From Enterococcus saigonensis (lineage in GTDB: Bacteria; Bacillota; Bacilli; Lactobacillales; Enterococcaceae), in assembly GCF_011397115.1 (NCBI RefSeq), contig NZ_AP022822.1, forward strand, positions 2,035,001-2,099,000: a stretch of 64,000 nt of DNA. The letters are read 5' to 3'. This document shows, piece after piece, positions 33,757-41,470 of the stretch. A program made the translations under genes and the position numbers. Numbering within the stretch: the stretch's first letter is position 1; every line of letters begins with the position of its first letter. Under the pieces are notes generated by a model that searched no databases, was not told the origin of the DNA, and worked only from the letters and a program-made list of their open reading frames with translations.

Positions 33757-34797
33757 TTATGGCCAAATATTCGGCCAGATGCCAAAACCAGAACCTACTA
33801 AACCAATTACCAATAGCAACAGGATACATTTTAAAGGTGTCCAGCCACGTTTTGATAATAAGAAGTATAAAAGTAACGTCATTGCTAATGGAATCATTTG
33901 TGGTAAAATACCATCTAATATTTTTTGAATATCAATGGTAACAGGAGTTGTTTCGTTGCGGTTAAATGTTACTTCAAAATCCCCAGAAGGTAATTCAACT
34001 ACACCTAACGCTTTTTCTCCTTCAGCTGCTGCTTGTACTTCTTCTGTTAATTTACCAGTATCATCTTTTTTGTAAATATATTCATCGTATTTGTGCTCTT
34101 CTCCAGCAGGGACAACTGTTGTTACAGAATGAACAGTATTTGTTTCCCCATTAGGAACTTGGACATTAACTTTTGTTGCACCATAAACACAAGTTAAAGA
34201 ACCCACGACGAAGATACCTAAAATACTTGCTGCACGTGTAAACTCTTTGGCATTTTCTGTTAAAACACCAATTGCGTCTGTTCCTAATTTGTAGGACCAA
34301 TTCATTAAGAAGAAACGTAGCGCAAATTGCGCAATGTTGAAAACTAGCAAGAAAATAAATGGCGCTGCAATATTACCACTAATAGCCATATTTGAAGTAA
34401 TACCGGCAGTAATTGGTACTAACGTAAACCAGAATAAAGCATCCCCAATCCCACCTAAAGGACCCATCGCAGCGACACGAACAGCACGAATTGTTGGAAT
34501 ATCTGCTTTATTTTGTTCTAGTGATAAAACAATCCCCATTACAAAAGTTACTAAGAATGGATGAGTGTTAAAAAATTCAAGGTTATGACTCATTGAAGCA
34601 GCTAAGTCATCTTTATTTTTATGAATTTTTTTCAAACCGGGTAAAATCCCATATAACCAGCCACCAGCTTGCATCCGTTCATAGTTAAAAGATGCCTGCA
34701 GGAATAATGAACGCCAAACCATCTTATTTAACGTTTTCTTATCTAGTGTTTCTCCGACTGATTGATCTTGATACGTATCTGGAATATTATATGCCAT
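33757..34797 (-). CDS. PTS mannose-family EIID with large inserted loop
   Basis: This encodes a 346-aa EIID subunit, longer than the usual 270-300. The family N-terminus (SLFLQASFNYERMQAGGW) and GPLGGIGDALFWFTLVPI are visible. Between membrane segments, about residues 205-290, there is an extra hydrophilic region (NVQVPNGETNTVHSVTTVV to DFEVTFNRNETTPVTID). The frame extends to 34824, but the ATG at 34797 has GGAGG 8 bases upstream and overlaps the EIIC end by 11 bases. With EIIC it forms the membrane channel. Confidence 0.9.
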   Translation of the reverse strand: MAYNIPDTYQDQSVGETLDKKTLNKMVWRSLFLQASFNYERMQAGGWLYGILPGLKKIHKNKDDLAASMSHNLEFFNTHPFLVTFVMGIVLSLEQNKADIPTIRAVRVAAMGPLGGIGDALFWFTLVPITAGITSNMAISGNIAAPFIFLLVFNIAQFALRFFLMNWSYKLGTDAIGVLTENAKEFTRAASILGIFVVGSLTCVYGATKVNVQVPNGETNTVHSVTTVVPAGEEHKYDEYIYKKDDTGKLTEEVQAAAEGEKALGVVELPSGDFEVTFNRNETTPVTIDIQKILDGILPQMIPLAMTLLLYFLLSKRGWTPLKCILLLLVIGLVGSGFGIWPNIWP

Positions 34798-35593
34798 CTT
34801 CGTCACCTCCGAAGTCATTTGCATTGGCTGTTGCTGTTTTAAATTTAGATTGGATTTGGTAATCCCAGAAGGCTAACGCAAAGCCGATAAATGCCAAGAT
34901 AATCAAGGCTGGACCTGACAAGCTTGGTGCTGCCATTACGATTGTTGCAAGGCCAAAGCCCATGAAATAAAAGCCCCACATATCACGAGAAACCATAACT
35001 TTTAATAAAATTGCAAAACCGACATAACGCATCATACCGCCAGCTGCAGATAATCCTTTCATTAACCATTCAGGAATAGCACTAACGACTTGTTCCCCAA
35101 ATGTTGCGCCACCGATAAAGAATAAAACAACAATTAAACCAAAGATAGCACCAATTGCTGCCATCGCCAGATAGTTAATCCGATCAATTCCTTTTGTATT
35201 AGCATCGTGTGCGTAATTATCTGCTACAGACATTACTGGTGACATTGCAGAGAAAATTAGCGTAACCGCATATTGTCCTAACAATGAAAATGGAATTGCA
35301 GTTGCTACGGCCGCAGTTGGTTCTAATTTCAATGTAATGGATAAAATTGCGGCCATAATCCCGCCGATAACGGCATTAGGCGGCTGTGCTCCACCAACTG
35401 GCATGTTCCCGATAGTCATTAATTGATACGTACCACCAACAATTAAACCTGTTTGTAAATCTCCTAAAATAAGACCAATTACCATCCCCGTAACAATCGG
35501 TTGATATAATGATTCCAAGAAACTGAATTGGTCAATCGCCGCAATAAACGTTACGATAAAGACCAATAAAATCTGAATGAAATTATAATCCAT
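34787..35593 (-). CDS. PTS mannose-family EIIC
   Basis: This encodes a 268-aa membrane channel subunit with the segments AIDQFSFLESLYQPIVTGMV and GGTYQLMTIGNMPVGGAQPP typical of the Man-family EIIC (AgaW/ManY type). It is co-transcribed with EIIB upstream and EIID downstream. AGGGAG precedes the ATG. Substrate by context is galactosamine, N-acetylgalactosamine or a related sugar, because AgaS is adjacent. Confidence 0.93.
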   Translation of the reverse strand: MDYNFIQILLVFIVTFIAAIDQFSFLESLYQPIVTGMVIGLILGDLQTGLIVGGTYQLMTIGNMPVGGAQPPNAVIGGIMAAILSITLKLEPTAAVATAIPFSLLGQYAVTLIFSAMSPVMSVADNYAHDANTKGIDRINYLAMAAIGAIFGLIVVLFFIGGATFGEQVVSAIPEWLMKGLSAAGGMMRYVGFAILLKVMVSRDMWGFYFMGFGLATIVMAAPSLSGPALIILAFIGFALAFWDYQIQSKFKTATANANDFGGDEDGI

Positions 35594-35620
35594 TCTTAAA
35601 CTCCCTCCTTAAGCACTCGC

Positions 35621-36103
35621 TTAGTTGAATAGTTTGCTGCTGTCTTCTACTGCTGTAGTTGGCACGCGTCGTATTTCAAGCTCCACCCCTAAATCTTGTA
35701 GCTTTTTAAAGGCTGCAACGTCTGCATCATCCACAGCAACAGTTGTCGCTACTTGGCGTTTACCTTCTGCCATATGCATGTTTCCAATATTTAATTTTTT
35801 AATTGGCACTCCTCCTTCAACTAATTTCAAAACATCTTCAGGATTTTCTGCAATAATGAAGATTTTTTGTTTTGGTGATGCTTTGTGGATGATATCGATC
35901 GTCTTTTGGATCGTGAAATACCGTGTTTGAACCCCGCTTGGTGCCGCCATATCCATTAATCCTTGGCGAACTTTATCGCCGGCTACTTTATCGTTGGCCA
36001 CTAAAATTAAATTAGCCCCTAAAGTGCCATTCCACTGCGTTGCAACTTGGCCGTGAATTAACCGGTTATCGATACGTGTTAATAAAATATTTGGTTCTGA
36101 CAT
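35621..36103 (-). CDS. PTS mannose-family EIIB
   Basis: This encodes a 160-aa cytoplasmic subunit with the phosphorylatable His in RIDNRLIHGQVATQW near residue 18. It passes phosphate from EIIA to the incoming sugar. AGGAGG precedes the ATG. It is third in the operon order EIIA, YajC-like, EIIB, EIIC, EIID. Confidence 0.95.
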   Translation of the reverse strand: MSEPNILLTRIDNRLIHGQVATQWNGTLGANLILVANDKVAGDKVRQGLMDMAAPSGVQTRYFTIQKTIDIIHKASPKQKIFIIAENPEDVLKLVEGGVPIKKLNIGNMHMAEGKRQVATTVAVDDADVAAFKKLQDLGVELEIRRVPTTAVEDSSKLFN

Positions 36104-36130
36104 AATAATTCCTCCTAAAGTAAATGTTTA

Positions 36131-36418
36131 CTATTTAATGATTTCTGAGATTGCATAGCGTGAAACTTCAATTACAGTCCCTGATTTAACTTCAATATCC
36201 ACTGTATCTTTCTTTTGATTGATAACTTTCACAGTGCCATAAAGCCCATTAGAAAATTTCACTTGCTGTCCAGGCGCAAGGGATTGATGCAATTTTTTGA
36301 AATGCTCTTTTTGGGACTTCATCCCTTTAGCCCCCACAAAATAATAAATAATAGCAAAAGCGATTACAAAAACTAAGACTACAATTGAAGCACCTAGAAT
36401 ACTGTTCCAAATGCTCAT
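36131..36418 (-). CDS. YajC-like membrane protein in PTS operon
   Basis: This encodes a 95-aa protein with one N-terminal membrane segment (IVVLVFVIAFAIIYYFVGA) and a small cytoplasmic beta domain (LAPGQQVKFSNGLYGTVKVI) like YajC of the Sec translocon. YajC-like genes inside Man-family PTS operons are known in lactic acid bacteria, and their role there is not settled. It lies 2 bases after the EIIA stop, so co-translation is likely. It is probably not the housekeeping YajC. Confidence 0.85.
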   Translation of the reverse strand: MSIWNSILGASIVVLVFVIAFAIIYYFVGAKGMKSQKEHFKKLHQSLAPGQQVKFSNGLYGTVKVINQKKDTVDIEVKSGTVIEVSRYAISEIIK

Positions 36419-36420
36419 GA

Positions 36421-36855
36421 TTAAATTCCTTCTTCCCCGAATTCCTCGTCTTCTTTAATAACCAGTTTGGGATGAACAACACCTGATTGTCCTGCTGTTA
36501 TTGCCTGTTGTGTCAATTGCTCCAAATCTGTGCTGGCATAACGTAATCCAATTGTTTCAATTAACATTGGTAAATTTGCCCCCGCAATCACTTCTACTGT
36601 CTCAAAATCTTGTGCTGCAATCATCGCAGTTTTAAAGGGCGATCCGCCTAATAAATCACTGAAAATTAAAACACCTTCACAAGTTTCAGTTAATTGTTTC
36701 ACCGCTTGTTTCATTTTTTCTTCAAAATCATCAACGTTTTGTCCATCCTCAAAGGCAATTACGTTAAAAAAATCTTGTTCACCGGCAATCATTGTTAATG
36801 CACCATAAAGCCCTGGTGCAAATGATCCATGACCAGTCAATACACAACCAATCAT
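36421..36855 (-). CDS. PTS mannose-family EIIA
   Basis: This encodes a 144-aa cytoplasmic subunit with phosphorylatable His in LTGHGSFA (near residue 9) and the LIFSDLLGGSPFK motif. It is the first gene of the PTS operon and takes phosphate from HPr. AAGGAGGGG precedes the ATG. Confidence 0.95.
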   Translation of the reverse strand: MIGCVLTGHGSFAPGLYGALTMIAGEQDFFNVIAFEDGQNVDDFEEKMKQAVKQLTETCEGVLIFSDLLGGSPFKTAMIAAQDFETVEVIAGANLPMLIETIGLRYASTDLEQLTQQAITAGQSGVVHPKLVIKEDEEFGEEGI

Positions 36856-36885
36856 CTTATCCCCTCCTTAACTCATTTTGTTATC

Positions 36886-36897
36886 TGGTAGTAACCA
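36886..36897. promoter_or_regulatory. GntR operator at the PTS promoter
   Basis: TGGTAGTAACCA, the reverse complement of the motif next to gntR, sits just downstream of the -10 box of the PTS promoter. Confidence 0.7.
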
Positions 36898-36904
36898 CAG
36901 ACCA

Positions 36905-36933
36905 ATTATAAAAGCGCTAACATTATCTGTCAA
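36905..36933 (-). promoter_or_regulatory. Promoter of the PTS operon
   Basis: The minus strand has perfect -35 TTGACA (36928-36933) and -10 TATAAT (36905-36910) with a 17-base spacer. Such a strong promoter needs repression, consistent with the operator and cre site over it. Confidence 0.88.
36909..36922. promoter_or_regulatory. Candidate cre site over the PTS promoter
   Basis: The minus strand TGTTAGCGCTTTTA matches TGWAARCGYTWWCA at 12 of 14 positions and covers the spacer and -10, suggesting CcpA repression. Confidence 0.6.
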
Positions 36934-37278
36934 GAGAAACTTTACTAAATAAAATAGCACTTATTGTTTACAAAACACAGTTTGTTCAAAGTAAATCAAA
37001 CTTAAAAAGAACTAATAGATTTAGTAGTACAAGAAAATAATGGGGAACTCCAACTGGTTATAACCTCATAAATTTTTATTTATTAATGCACTGTACCTAA
37101 AAATCTACTTTTTCTTTCAAGATTACATTTTGTCTCCAGCTATATAAATTTACGTAAAAAATACCTAAATCCAAAATGAACGCTACAATAAAAAATAATA
37201 GCGTAACAGGCTGTTTTGCCTCTACATTTCTTCAATAGGTATCCTAGATAAAACACAATTCAATTATTTCAACAAAAT
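36934..37278. other. Intergenic region between PTS operon and nusG
   Basis: AT-rich and without a gene. It holds an inverted repeat near 37182-37206 (ACGCTA/TAGCGT), a weak terminator candidate for nusG. A TGGTTATAACC at 37055-37065 resembles the GntR operator, about 160 bases upstream of the PTS promoter. Confidence 0.45.
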
Positions 37279-37821
37279 CTATAAACTATCAACTTGTTCG
37301 AAGTCTAATTCTGTACTTGTTTCACGGCCGAACATATCAATATTAACTTTCAATTTTTGTTTTTCTTCGTCAATTTCAGCTACTTGTCCTTCTAATCCTG
37401 CAAAAGCACCTTCAATAATTTTCACAGTGTCTCCTACATTGACTTCTAAATCACTTGTTCTTGTACTCATTCCGATTGAGCGTAAGATGTGATTAATTTC
37501 TTCTTGTAATAAAGGCGCAGGTTTACTACCAGCACCATGAGAGCCGACAAAACCAGTAACACCAGGCGTATTACGTACTACATACCACGATTCATCTGTC
37601 ATGACCATCTCGACTAAGACATACCCTGGAAAAGTTTTATGAACGACTTCTTTTTCTTTACCGTTCTTTAATTCTTTCTCAGTTTCTTCTGGAACAACAA
37701 CGCGAAAAATAAAATCGCCCATACCCATACTTTGTGCCCGCGATTCGATGTTTGCTTTTACTTTGTTTTCATACCCAGAATATGTGTGCAGCACATACCA
37801 GTTTCTTTCAAATGATTCCAT
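37279..37821 (-). CDS. nusG: Transcription termination/antitermination factor NusG
   Basis: This encodes a 180-aa protein with the NGN domain (WYVLHTYSGYENKVKANIE, FPGYVLVEM) and a C-terminal KOW domain (VNVGDTVKIIEGAFAGLEGQV). It binds RNA polymerase and links to NusE/Rho. AGGAG precedes the ATG. It follows secE in rpmG-secE-nusG. Confidence 0.97.
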   Translation of the reverse strand: MESFERNWYVLHTYSGYENKVKANIESRAQSMGMGDFIFRVVVPEETEKELKNGKEKEVVHKTFPGYVLVEMVMTDESWYVVRNTPGVTGFVGSHGAGSKPAPLLQEEINHILRSIGMSTRTSDLEVNVGDTVKIIEGAFAGLEGQVAEIDEEKQKLKVNIDMFGRETSTELDFEQVDSL

Positions 37822-37919
37822 TTGTTTGGCTCCTTTTGTCTAAAATAAAAAAACCTCAGTTGCCCGAAGTTTTTCTTCTTGACTATTATAGCATTCTTTG
37901 CAATATTCAGCCAGTTAAA

Positions 37920-38090
37920 TTATTTTAAAATCCAACCAAAGACACTCTTTACTACAGTATCCATTACAAAAAACATCGCAGCAAAAATCAAAGATGTTTC
38001 AATAACAACCAACGTATCTTTGCGCAGTTGCGCTTTAGTGGGCCATGTTACATTTTTCATTTCAGCAATTACACTACGTAAGAATTTCAT
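37920..38090 (-). CDS. secE: Preprotein translocase subunit SecE
   Basis: This encodes a 56-aa protein with the conserved amphipathic segment (SVIAEMKNVTWPTKAQLRKD) and one membrane span (VVIETSLIFAAMFFVMDTVV). It is part of the SecYEG channel. The ATG at 38090 has AGGAGG, and the order rpmG-secE-nusG is the Firmicutes norm. Confidence 0.95.
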   Translation of the reverse strand: MKFLRSVIAEMKNVTWPTKAQLRKDTLVVIETSLIFAAMFFVMDTVVKSVFGWILK

Positions 38091-38102
38091 ACCTGCTGCC
38101 TC

Positions 38103-38255
38103 CTATTTGGTTTCTCGATGCAACGTATATTGATTGCAATATTTACAAAATTTATTAATCTCCAAACGTTCGCCTTTTTTCCCTTCACTCACTGATTTTG
38201 TGTAGTTACGAGATCCGCAAACGGAGCAGGCTAAAGCGGCTTTTTTCGCACCCAT
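38103..38255 (-). CDS. rpmG: 50S ribosomal protein L33 (zinc-binding form)
   Basis: This encodes a 50-aa protein beginning MGAKKAALACSVCGSRNY and carrying two CxxC pairs (CSVC and CKYC), so it is the zinc-containing L33. It ends HRETK, with its TAG 12 bases before the secE ATG. GGAGG lies upstream of the start. Confidence 0.95.
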   Translation of the reverse strand: MGAKKAALACSVCGSRNYTKSVSEGKKGERLEINKFCKYCNQYTLHRETK

Positions 38256-38333
38256 CTTTATGCCCTCCTTCAACTTTATCACACTTTTAAAAGTATCCTG
38301 TCACAACTTAAATTCTTCACAAAAGTACACTTT

Positions 38334-38362
38334 AACTTATCATGTTTTTTTCGCACTGTCAA
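38334..38362 (-). promoter_or_regulatory. Promoter of rpmG-secE-nusG
   Basis: The minus strand has a perfect -35 TTGACA (38357-38362), a 17-base spacer and a -10-like TAAGTT (38334-38339). Confidence 0.6.
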
Positions 38363-38441
38363 TTAAGGTAGTCGGTTATGTCTTTTTAAGAAGAATATGA
38401 TATGATTAATCTGTTAAATTGGAGACAATGGAGGGTTTGTT

Positions 38442-39083
38442 ATGTTACTAAAAACCATGGTGTATAAGAAAAGAGATTTGACTACGGTCAAAGAAACTGC
38501 AACATTGGCTGAAGCATTGGAAATTTTGGAAAATTCTGGTTTTCGTTGTGTGCCTATTTTAGACGAAAGTGAAAAAATTTTCCGTGGGAACATTTATAAA
38601 ATGCACATTTACCGTCACAAAGCTAATGGCGGTGATATGAATTTACCTGTTACTCACTTGTTAAAAAATGCGACAAAATTCATTTACGTCAATTCTTCTT
38701 TCTTTAAGGTCTTCTTCACTATTAAAGAACTTCCTTATATTGCCGTTTTAAATGAAAACAATGAGTTTTATGGTATTTTGACCCATAGTTCATTACTAAA
38801 TATGTTATCTCAATCTTGGAGTATCGATCAAGGCAGTTACGTTTTAACAATCGCTTCAACTGGTAAACAAGGTGACTTGGCTGCTATTAGTAAAATCATT
38901 GCAAAGTACAGCAGCATTGCTAGCTGTATTACATTAGATATCGGTAAGGATGAATTTATTCGCCGTACTTTAATTACGCTACCAGCCAAAACAGACAAAG
39001 CATTATGCGATAAAATTATCAGCCACTTAGAAAGCAAAAACTTTAAAGTAGTCGAAGTAGAAGACCTCACTCTTTCTGAATAA
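38442..39083 (+). CDS. CBS-domain protein, possible c-di-AMP sensor
   Basis: This encodes a 213-aa protein with two N-terminal CBS repeats (TVKETATLAEALEILENSGF, VPILDESEKIFRGNIY; LPYIAVLNENNEFYGILTHS) and a C-terminal ACT-like domain (about 140-213). This CBS plus ACT layout occurs in Firmicutes proteins that include cyclic-di-AMP receptors (CbpA type). Ligand and role here are inferred. GGAGGG precedes the ATG, and a strong terminator follows. Confidence 0.75.
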   Translation: MLLKTMVYKKRDLTTVKETATLAEALEILENSGFRCVPILDESEKIFRGNIYKMHIYRHKANGGDMNLPVTHLLKNATKFIYVNSSFFKVFFTIKELPYIAVLNENNEFYGILTHSSLLNMLSQSWSIDQGSYVLTIASTGKQGDLAAISKIIAKYSSIASCITLDIGKDEFIRRTLITLPAKTDKALCDKIISHLESKNFKVVEVEDLTLSE

Positions 39084-39190
39084 AGATTGCCAAAAAACTT
39101 TTATTAACTAGTTTTCAAAATTAGGATAATTCATTTTTTTAATGTATTTTGTTTATTGAATGCTTACTTTTAATGAAATTAAATACAAAA

Positions 39191-39228
39191 TAAAATGGAC
39201 GGGGTGAACGTACCCCGTCCATTTTATT
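39191..39228. terminator. Bidirectional terminator between CBS gene and queT
   Basis: AAAATGGACGGGGT and ACCCCGTCCATTTT form a perfect 14-bp stem around a 6-base loop with A/T flanks. Confidence 0.92.
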
Positions 39229-39244
39229 TTACTTATCTGCTTAT

Positions 39245-39739
39245 TTAAAATTGTTTAGAAAAATTCACATTACGATTTAGCCAATACATGAGTGGTGCAG
39301 AAATACTCATAATGATCAATTCACTCAACCCCGTCGTAAAGTATGTCGGCCAAAATGGTAAATCTGCTGTAAACATAAGCATAACGGCAATTAGAAACAT
39401 ACTAAACGTGAAAAAGACAATATTTAATCCTAATAATACTTTTTCATCTTTAACTTTATTTTGTAAAAAACTTGTAAGAGTCAAGGCTAACAATGTTTGA
39501 CCACCACCAAACAGCACATCCATTATGCCATAACCAAACAAAGCATTGTAAATGACCACTCCTAAAAATACGCCCCACAAATATTTACGATTAAAGACAA
39601 CAAGATGATTCAAACTTTCTGAAATTCGAAATTGAATCGGTCCTGCAGAAAAAGGAGTGATAAGCGATAAAGCGACATATAAGGCCGCAACAATGGCATT
39701 GATTGCCAAGACTTTGACATTACCTTTATTTTTATTCAT
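39245..39739 (-). CDS. queT: Queuosine precursor transporter QueT
   Basis: This encodes a 164-aa membrane protein of the ECF substrate-binding (S) component type, with about five spans. The conserved LSLITPFSAGPIQFRISESL and GYGIMDVLFGGGQTL segments mark the QueT family. It should take up preQ1 or another queuine precursor with the shared ECF module, which is not in the window. A GC-rich hairpin leader that could be a preQ1-type riboswitch lies just upstream. AAGGA precedes the ATG. Confidence 0.88.
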   Translation of the reverse strand: MNKNKGNVKVLAINAIVAALYVALSLITPFSAGPIQFRISESLNHLVVFNRKYLWGVFLGVVIYNALFGYGIMDVLFGGGQTLLALTLTSFLQNKVKDEKVLLGLNIVFFTFSMFLIAVMLMFTADLPFWPTYFTTGLSELIIMSISAPLMYWLNRNVNFSKQF

Positions 39740-39757
39740 TTGTACAATTATTCCTTC

Positions 39758-39800
39758 TTTCTCCGAGTTTTGATGACGCGGGATGGTTGATGAACCGCGA
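39758..39800 (-). ncRNA. Candidate preQ1-I-like leader of queT
   Basis: On the minus strand CGCGG, a loop UUCAUCAACCAUC, CCGCG and a tail with UCAUCAAAACUCGGAG precede the queT ribosome site. The layout (short stem, AACC in the loop, A-rich tail reaching GG) resembles preQ1 class I riboswitches, but the sequence is divergent. Class II features are not seen. Confidence 0.45.
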
Positions 39801-39998
39801 GAGGTTAATTAACTTTTTTAGTCTTTTCTTAACCGAGTTTATTTCATCTGTCACTTTTTTACTAATACCTTTACCTTGTGTTTTTTGACCAGCAAATAAA
39901 TACGCCTCACAAAAAAACTATCATTACTGCATGCAATAAATTAAACAGCTGACAAAACTCAATTTTGTTCTTTAGTTTAGGTCATATTTAATACATTC

Positions 39999-40055
39999 TC
40001 ACAACCTCACAGAAACAAAAATAAGATAGCTAAAAAACAGTGGATAAGCTTCCAT
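39999..40055 (-). CDS. Possible 18-aa peptide ORF with strong ribosome site
   Basis: The ORF encodes MEAYPLFFSYLIFVSVRL, a hydrophobic peptide, after an ideal GGGGAGG and a TATACT -10-like box about 20 bases upstream. It may be a leader peptide or a small membrane peptide on the minus strand, about 260 bases upstream of queT. No homology is claimed. Confidence 0.3.
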   Translation of the reverse strand: MEAYPLFFSYLIFVSVRL

Positions 40056-40144
40056 AGTTTTCCTCCCCTGTGAAGTATAGCAAAATTACTATTGAAAGAA
40101 AATAAAAGTTATTCCGATAGCAAAAAACGATGCCAAACAAGAAG

Positions 40145-40158
40145 TGTAAACGTTTGCA
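40145..40158. promoter_or_regulatory. cre site upstream of the candidate small RNA
   Basis: TGTAAACGTTTGCA fits the CcpA operator consensus nearly perfectly and overlaps the -35 box TTGCAA of the promoter at 40154-40182. Confidence 0.75.
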
Positions 40159-40182
40159 AAAACTAGTAATATATGGTATAAA
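40154..40182 (+). promoter_or_regulatory. Promoter of the candidate small RNA
   Basis: -35 TTGCAA (40154-40159), a 17-base spacer and -10 TATAAA (40177-40182). No long reading frame starts downstream before a strong terminator. Confidence 0.7.
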
Positions 40183-40188
40183 ATAGGT

Positions 40189-40425
40189 GTAAGGGGTCAT
40201 AGGAATTCCCAGTAACGTAGACGATGTAGGTTCTACAAAAGCGAAGAATTGTTATGAAACTTAAAAACAAGTAAAGGATGTGGGAATTTGAGTTACTCCT
40301 TACTAACTGAATAGGATCTAGTGAGTTTGTCATTTATTAAGTGGACATCAGAACCTTAATGAACGACTAGAAAAAAAGGCATAAAAAAAACTCACTAGAT
40401 CTTTTTTTATGCCTTTTTTCTTTTC
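40189..40425 (+). ncRNA. Candidate CcpA-controlled small RNA
   Basis: A stretch of about 240 nt lies between a promoter with an overlapping cre site and a strong terminator. Longest internal frames are about 10 codons. Hairpins include TGTAG/CTACA near 40230 and a 13-base stem in the 3' half (GTCATTTATTAAG with CTTAATGAACGAC). GATCTAGTGAGTTT (40315-40328) pairs fully with AAACTCACTAGATC (40388-40401). No known family (6S, tmRNA, RNase P, SRP, T-box) fits what I can see. Confidence 0.6.
40374..40424 (+). terminator. Terminator of the candidate small RNA
   Basis: AAAAGGCATAAAAAAA and TTTTTTTATGCCTTTT pair around ACTCACTAGATC, followed by TTTCTTTT. The loop itself pairs with 40315-40328, so an alternative structure exists. 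Confidence 0.8.
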
Positions 40426-40484
40426 ACTCCTCCGTTTTTTCTGTTAAAATATGGAGCATTAAGTGTAAAAGAGGAGCAAAAATT

Positions 40485-41465
40485 GTGAAATTTCATTACA
40501 TACTTTTGATTAATCAAGTTTCTGGCAATGGCAATGGCCAAAAAGTCGGGACCATTATCCAAAACTTATTAGAGGAACAAAAAATGAGCTATGAAAGTTA
40601 TTATACTGAATATGCTGGCCACGAAGCCAATTTAACCAAAGAGCTCGTTGCGACTAAGCTAGTAGGCTGGAACACAAAAATAAAAGCCGATTATGCAGAT
40701 AAACTTTATCCCTTATTGGTAGTAATTGGCGGTGATGGAACTTTACACCAAGTTTTAAATCAACTTTACCGAATGGATAAAAAAATTCCAGTTAGTTACA
40801 TTCCTGGTGGCTCAGGAAATGATTTTGCTAGAGGAATTAAACTACCTAGAGATCCCCAAAAAGCATTTTGGGCGATTCAGCGGGCAAAAGAGCCCAAAAT
40901 AGTCAATACATTAACTTATGAGGAAAAAATCCAAAATGAAACCGGACTTGCAATTAATAATATCGGTATTGGTTTAGATGCTGCTATTGTAGCTGCCACC
41001 AACGACTCTAAAACAAAGAAAACTTTAAACAAGTATAATCTTGGCTCTTTTGCGTATATGGCTTCTATTGTCAAAGTTCTATTCACACAAAAGGGGTTTC
41101 CAATTTTACTAGAAGTAAATGGCGAACAACGTTCTTTTAAAAAAGCATTTTTATGTACTACAACAAATCATCCTTATTTTGGTGGCGGCGTGGCTATCGC
41201 ACCAATGGCAAAAGCAACAGCTTCAGATTTGGATTTAGTTGTAGTAGAGAGAATTTCCATGATTAAAATCTTTGGGTTGATTATTCGCTTAATTACGAAT
41301 AAGTTAACCACATCAAAACATTATCATCATTTTACTGGCCACAAACTCCGTATTGTCTCTACTGTGCCAGAATATGGTCAAGCCGATGGAGAAGTAATGG
41401 GAATCCGGCCCTTTGATATTACATTTTCTACCTACCCACAATTAATCTGGTATTATTCTGATTAA
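40485..41465 (+). CDS. Diacylglycerol kinase-family lipid kinase
   Basis: This encodes a 326-aa cytoplasmic lipid kinase of the DagK/YegS/BmrU family. The nucleotide-binding GGDGTLHQVLNQL and the IPGGSGNDFARG motif are present. It probably phosphorylates diacylglycerol or another lipid for recycling into phosphatidic acid. It starts at GTG with AGAGGAG upstream. It is monocistronic, with a terminator shared with recD2. Confidence 0.88.
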   Translation: MKFHYILLINQVSGNGNGQKVGTIIQNLLEEQKMSYESYYTEYAGHEANLTKELVATKLVGWNTKIKADYADKLYPLLVVIGGDGTLHQVLNQLYRMDKKIPVSYIPGGSGNDFARGIKLPRDPQKAFWAIQRAKEPKIVNTLTYEEKIQNETGLAINNIGIGLDAAIVAATNDSKTKKTLNKYNLGSFAYMASIVKVLFTQKGFPILLEVNGEQRSFKKAFLCTTTNHPYFGGGVAIAPMAKATASDLDLVVVERISMIKIFGLIIRLITNKLTTSKHYHHFTGHKLRIVSTVPEYGQADGEVMGIRPFDITFSTYPQLIWYYSD

Positions 41466-41470
41466 ATACT

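Noticed and set aside
39791..39889. Plus-strand 32-aa hydrophobic frame starting MNRERLINFFSLFL
   Set aside because: No ribosome site and antisense to the queT leader; a type I toxin was considered but there is no support.
39740..39910. Continuous minus-strand frame ending over the queT start (ISKKVTDEINSVKKRLKK part)
   Set aside because: It has no ATG and no good ribosome site, and its last part coincides with the GC-rich leader hairpin. A leader RNA explains it better.
40145..40425. Known RNA families (6S, tmRNA, RNase P, SRP RNA, T-box, tracrRNA) for the small RNA candidate
   Set aside because: None of the conserved core sequences of these families could be found in it.
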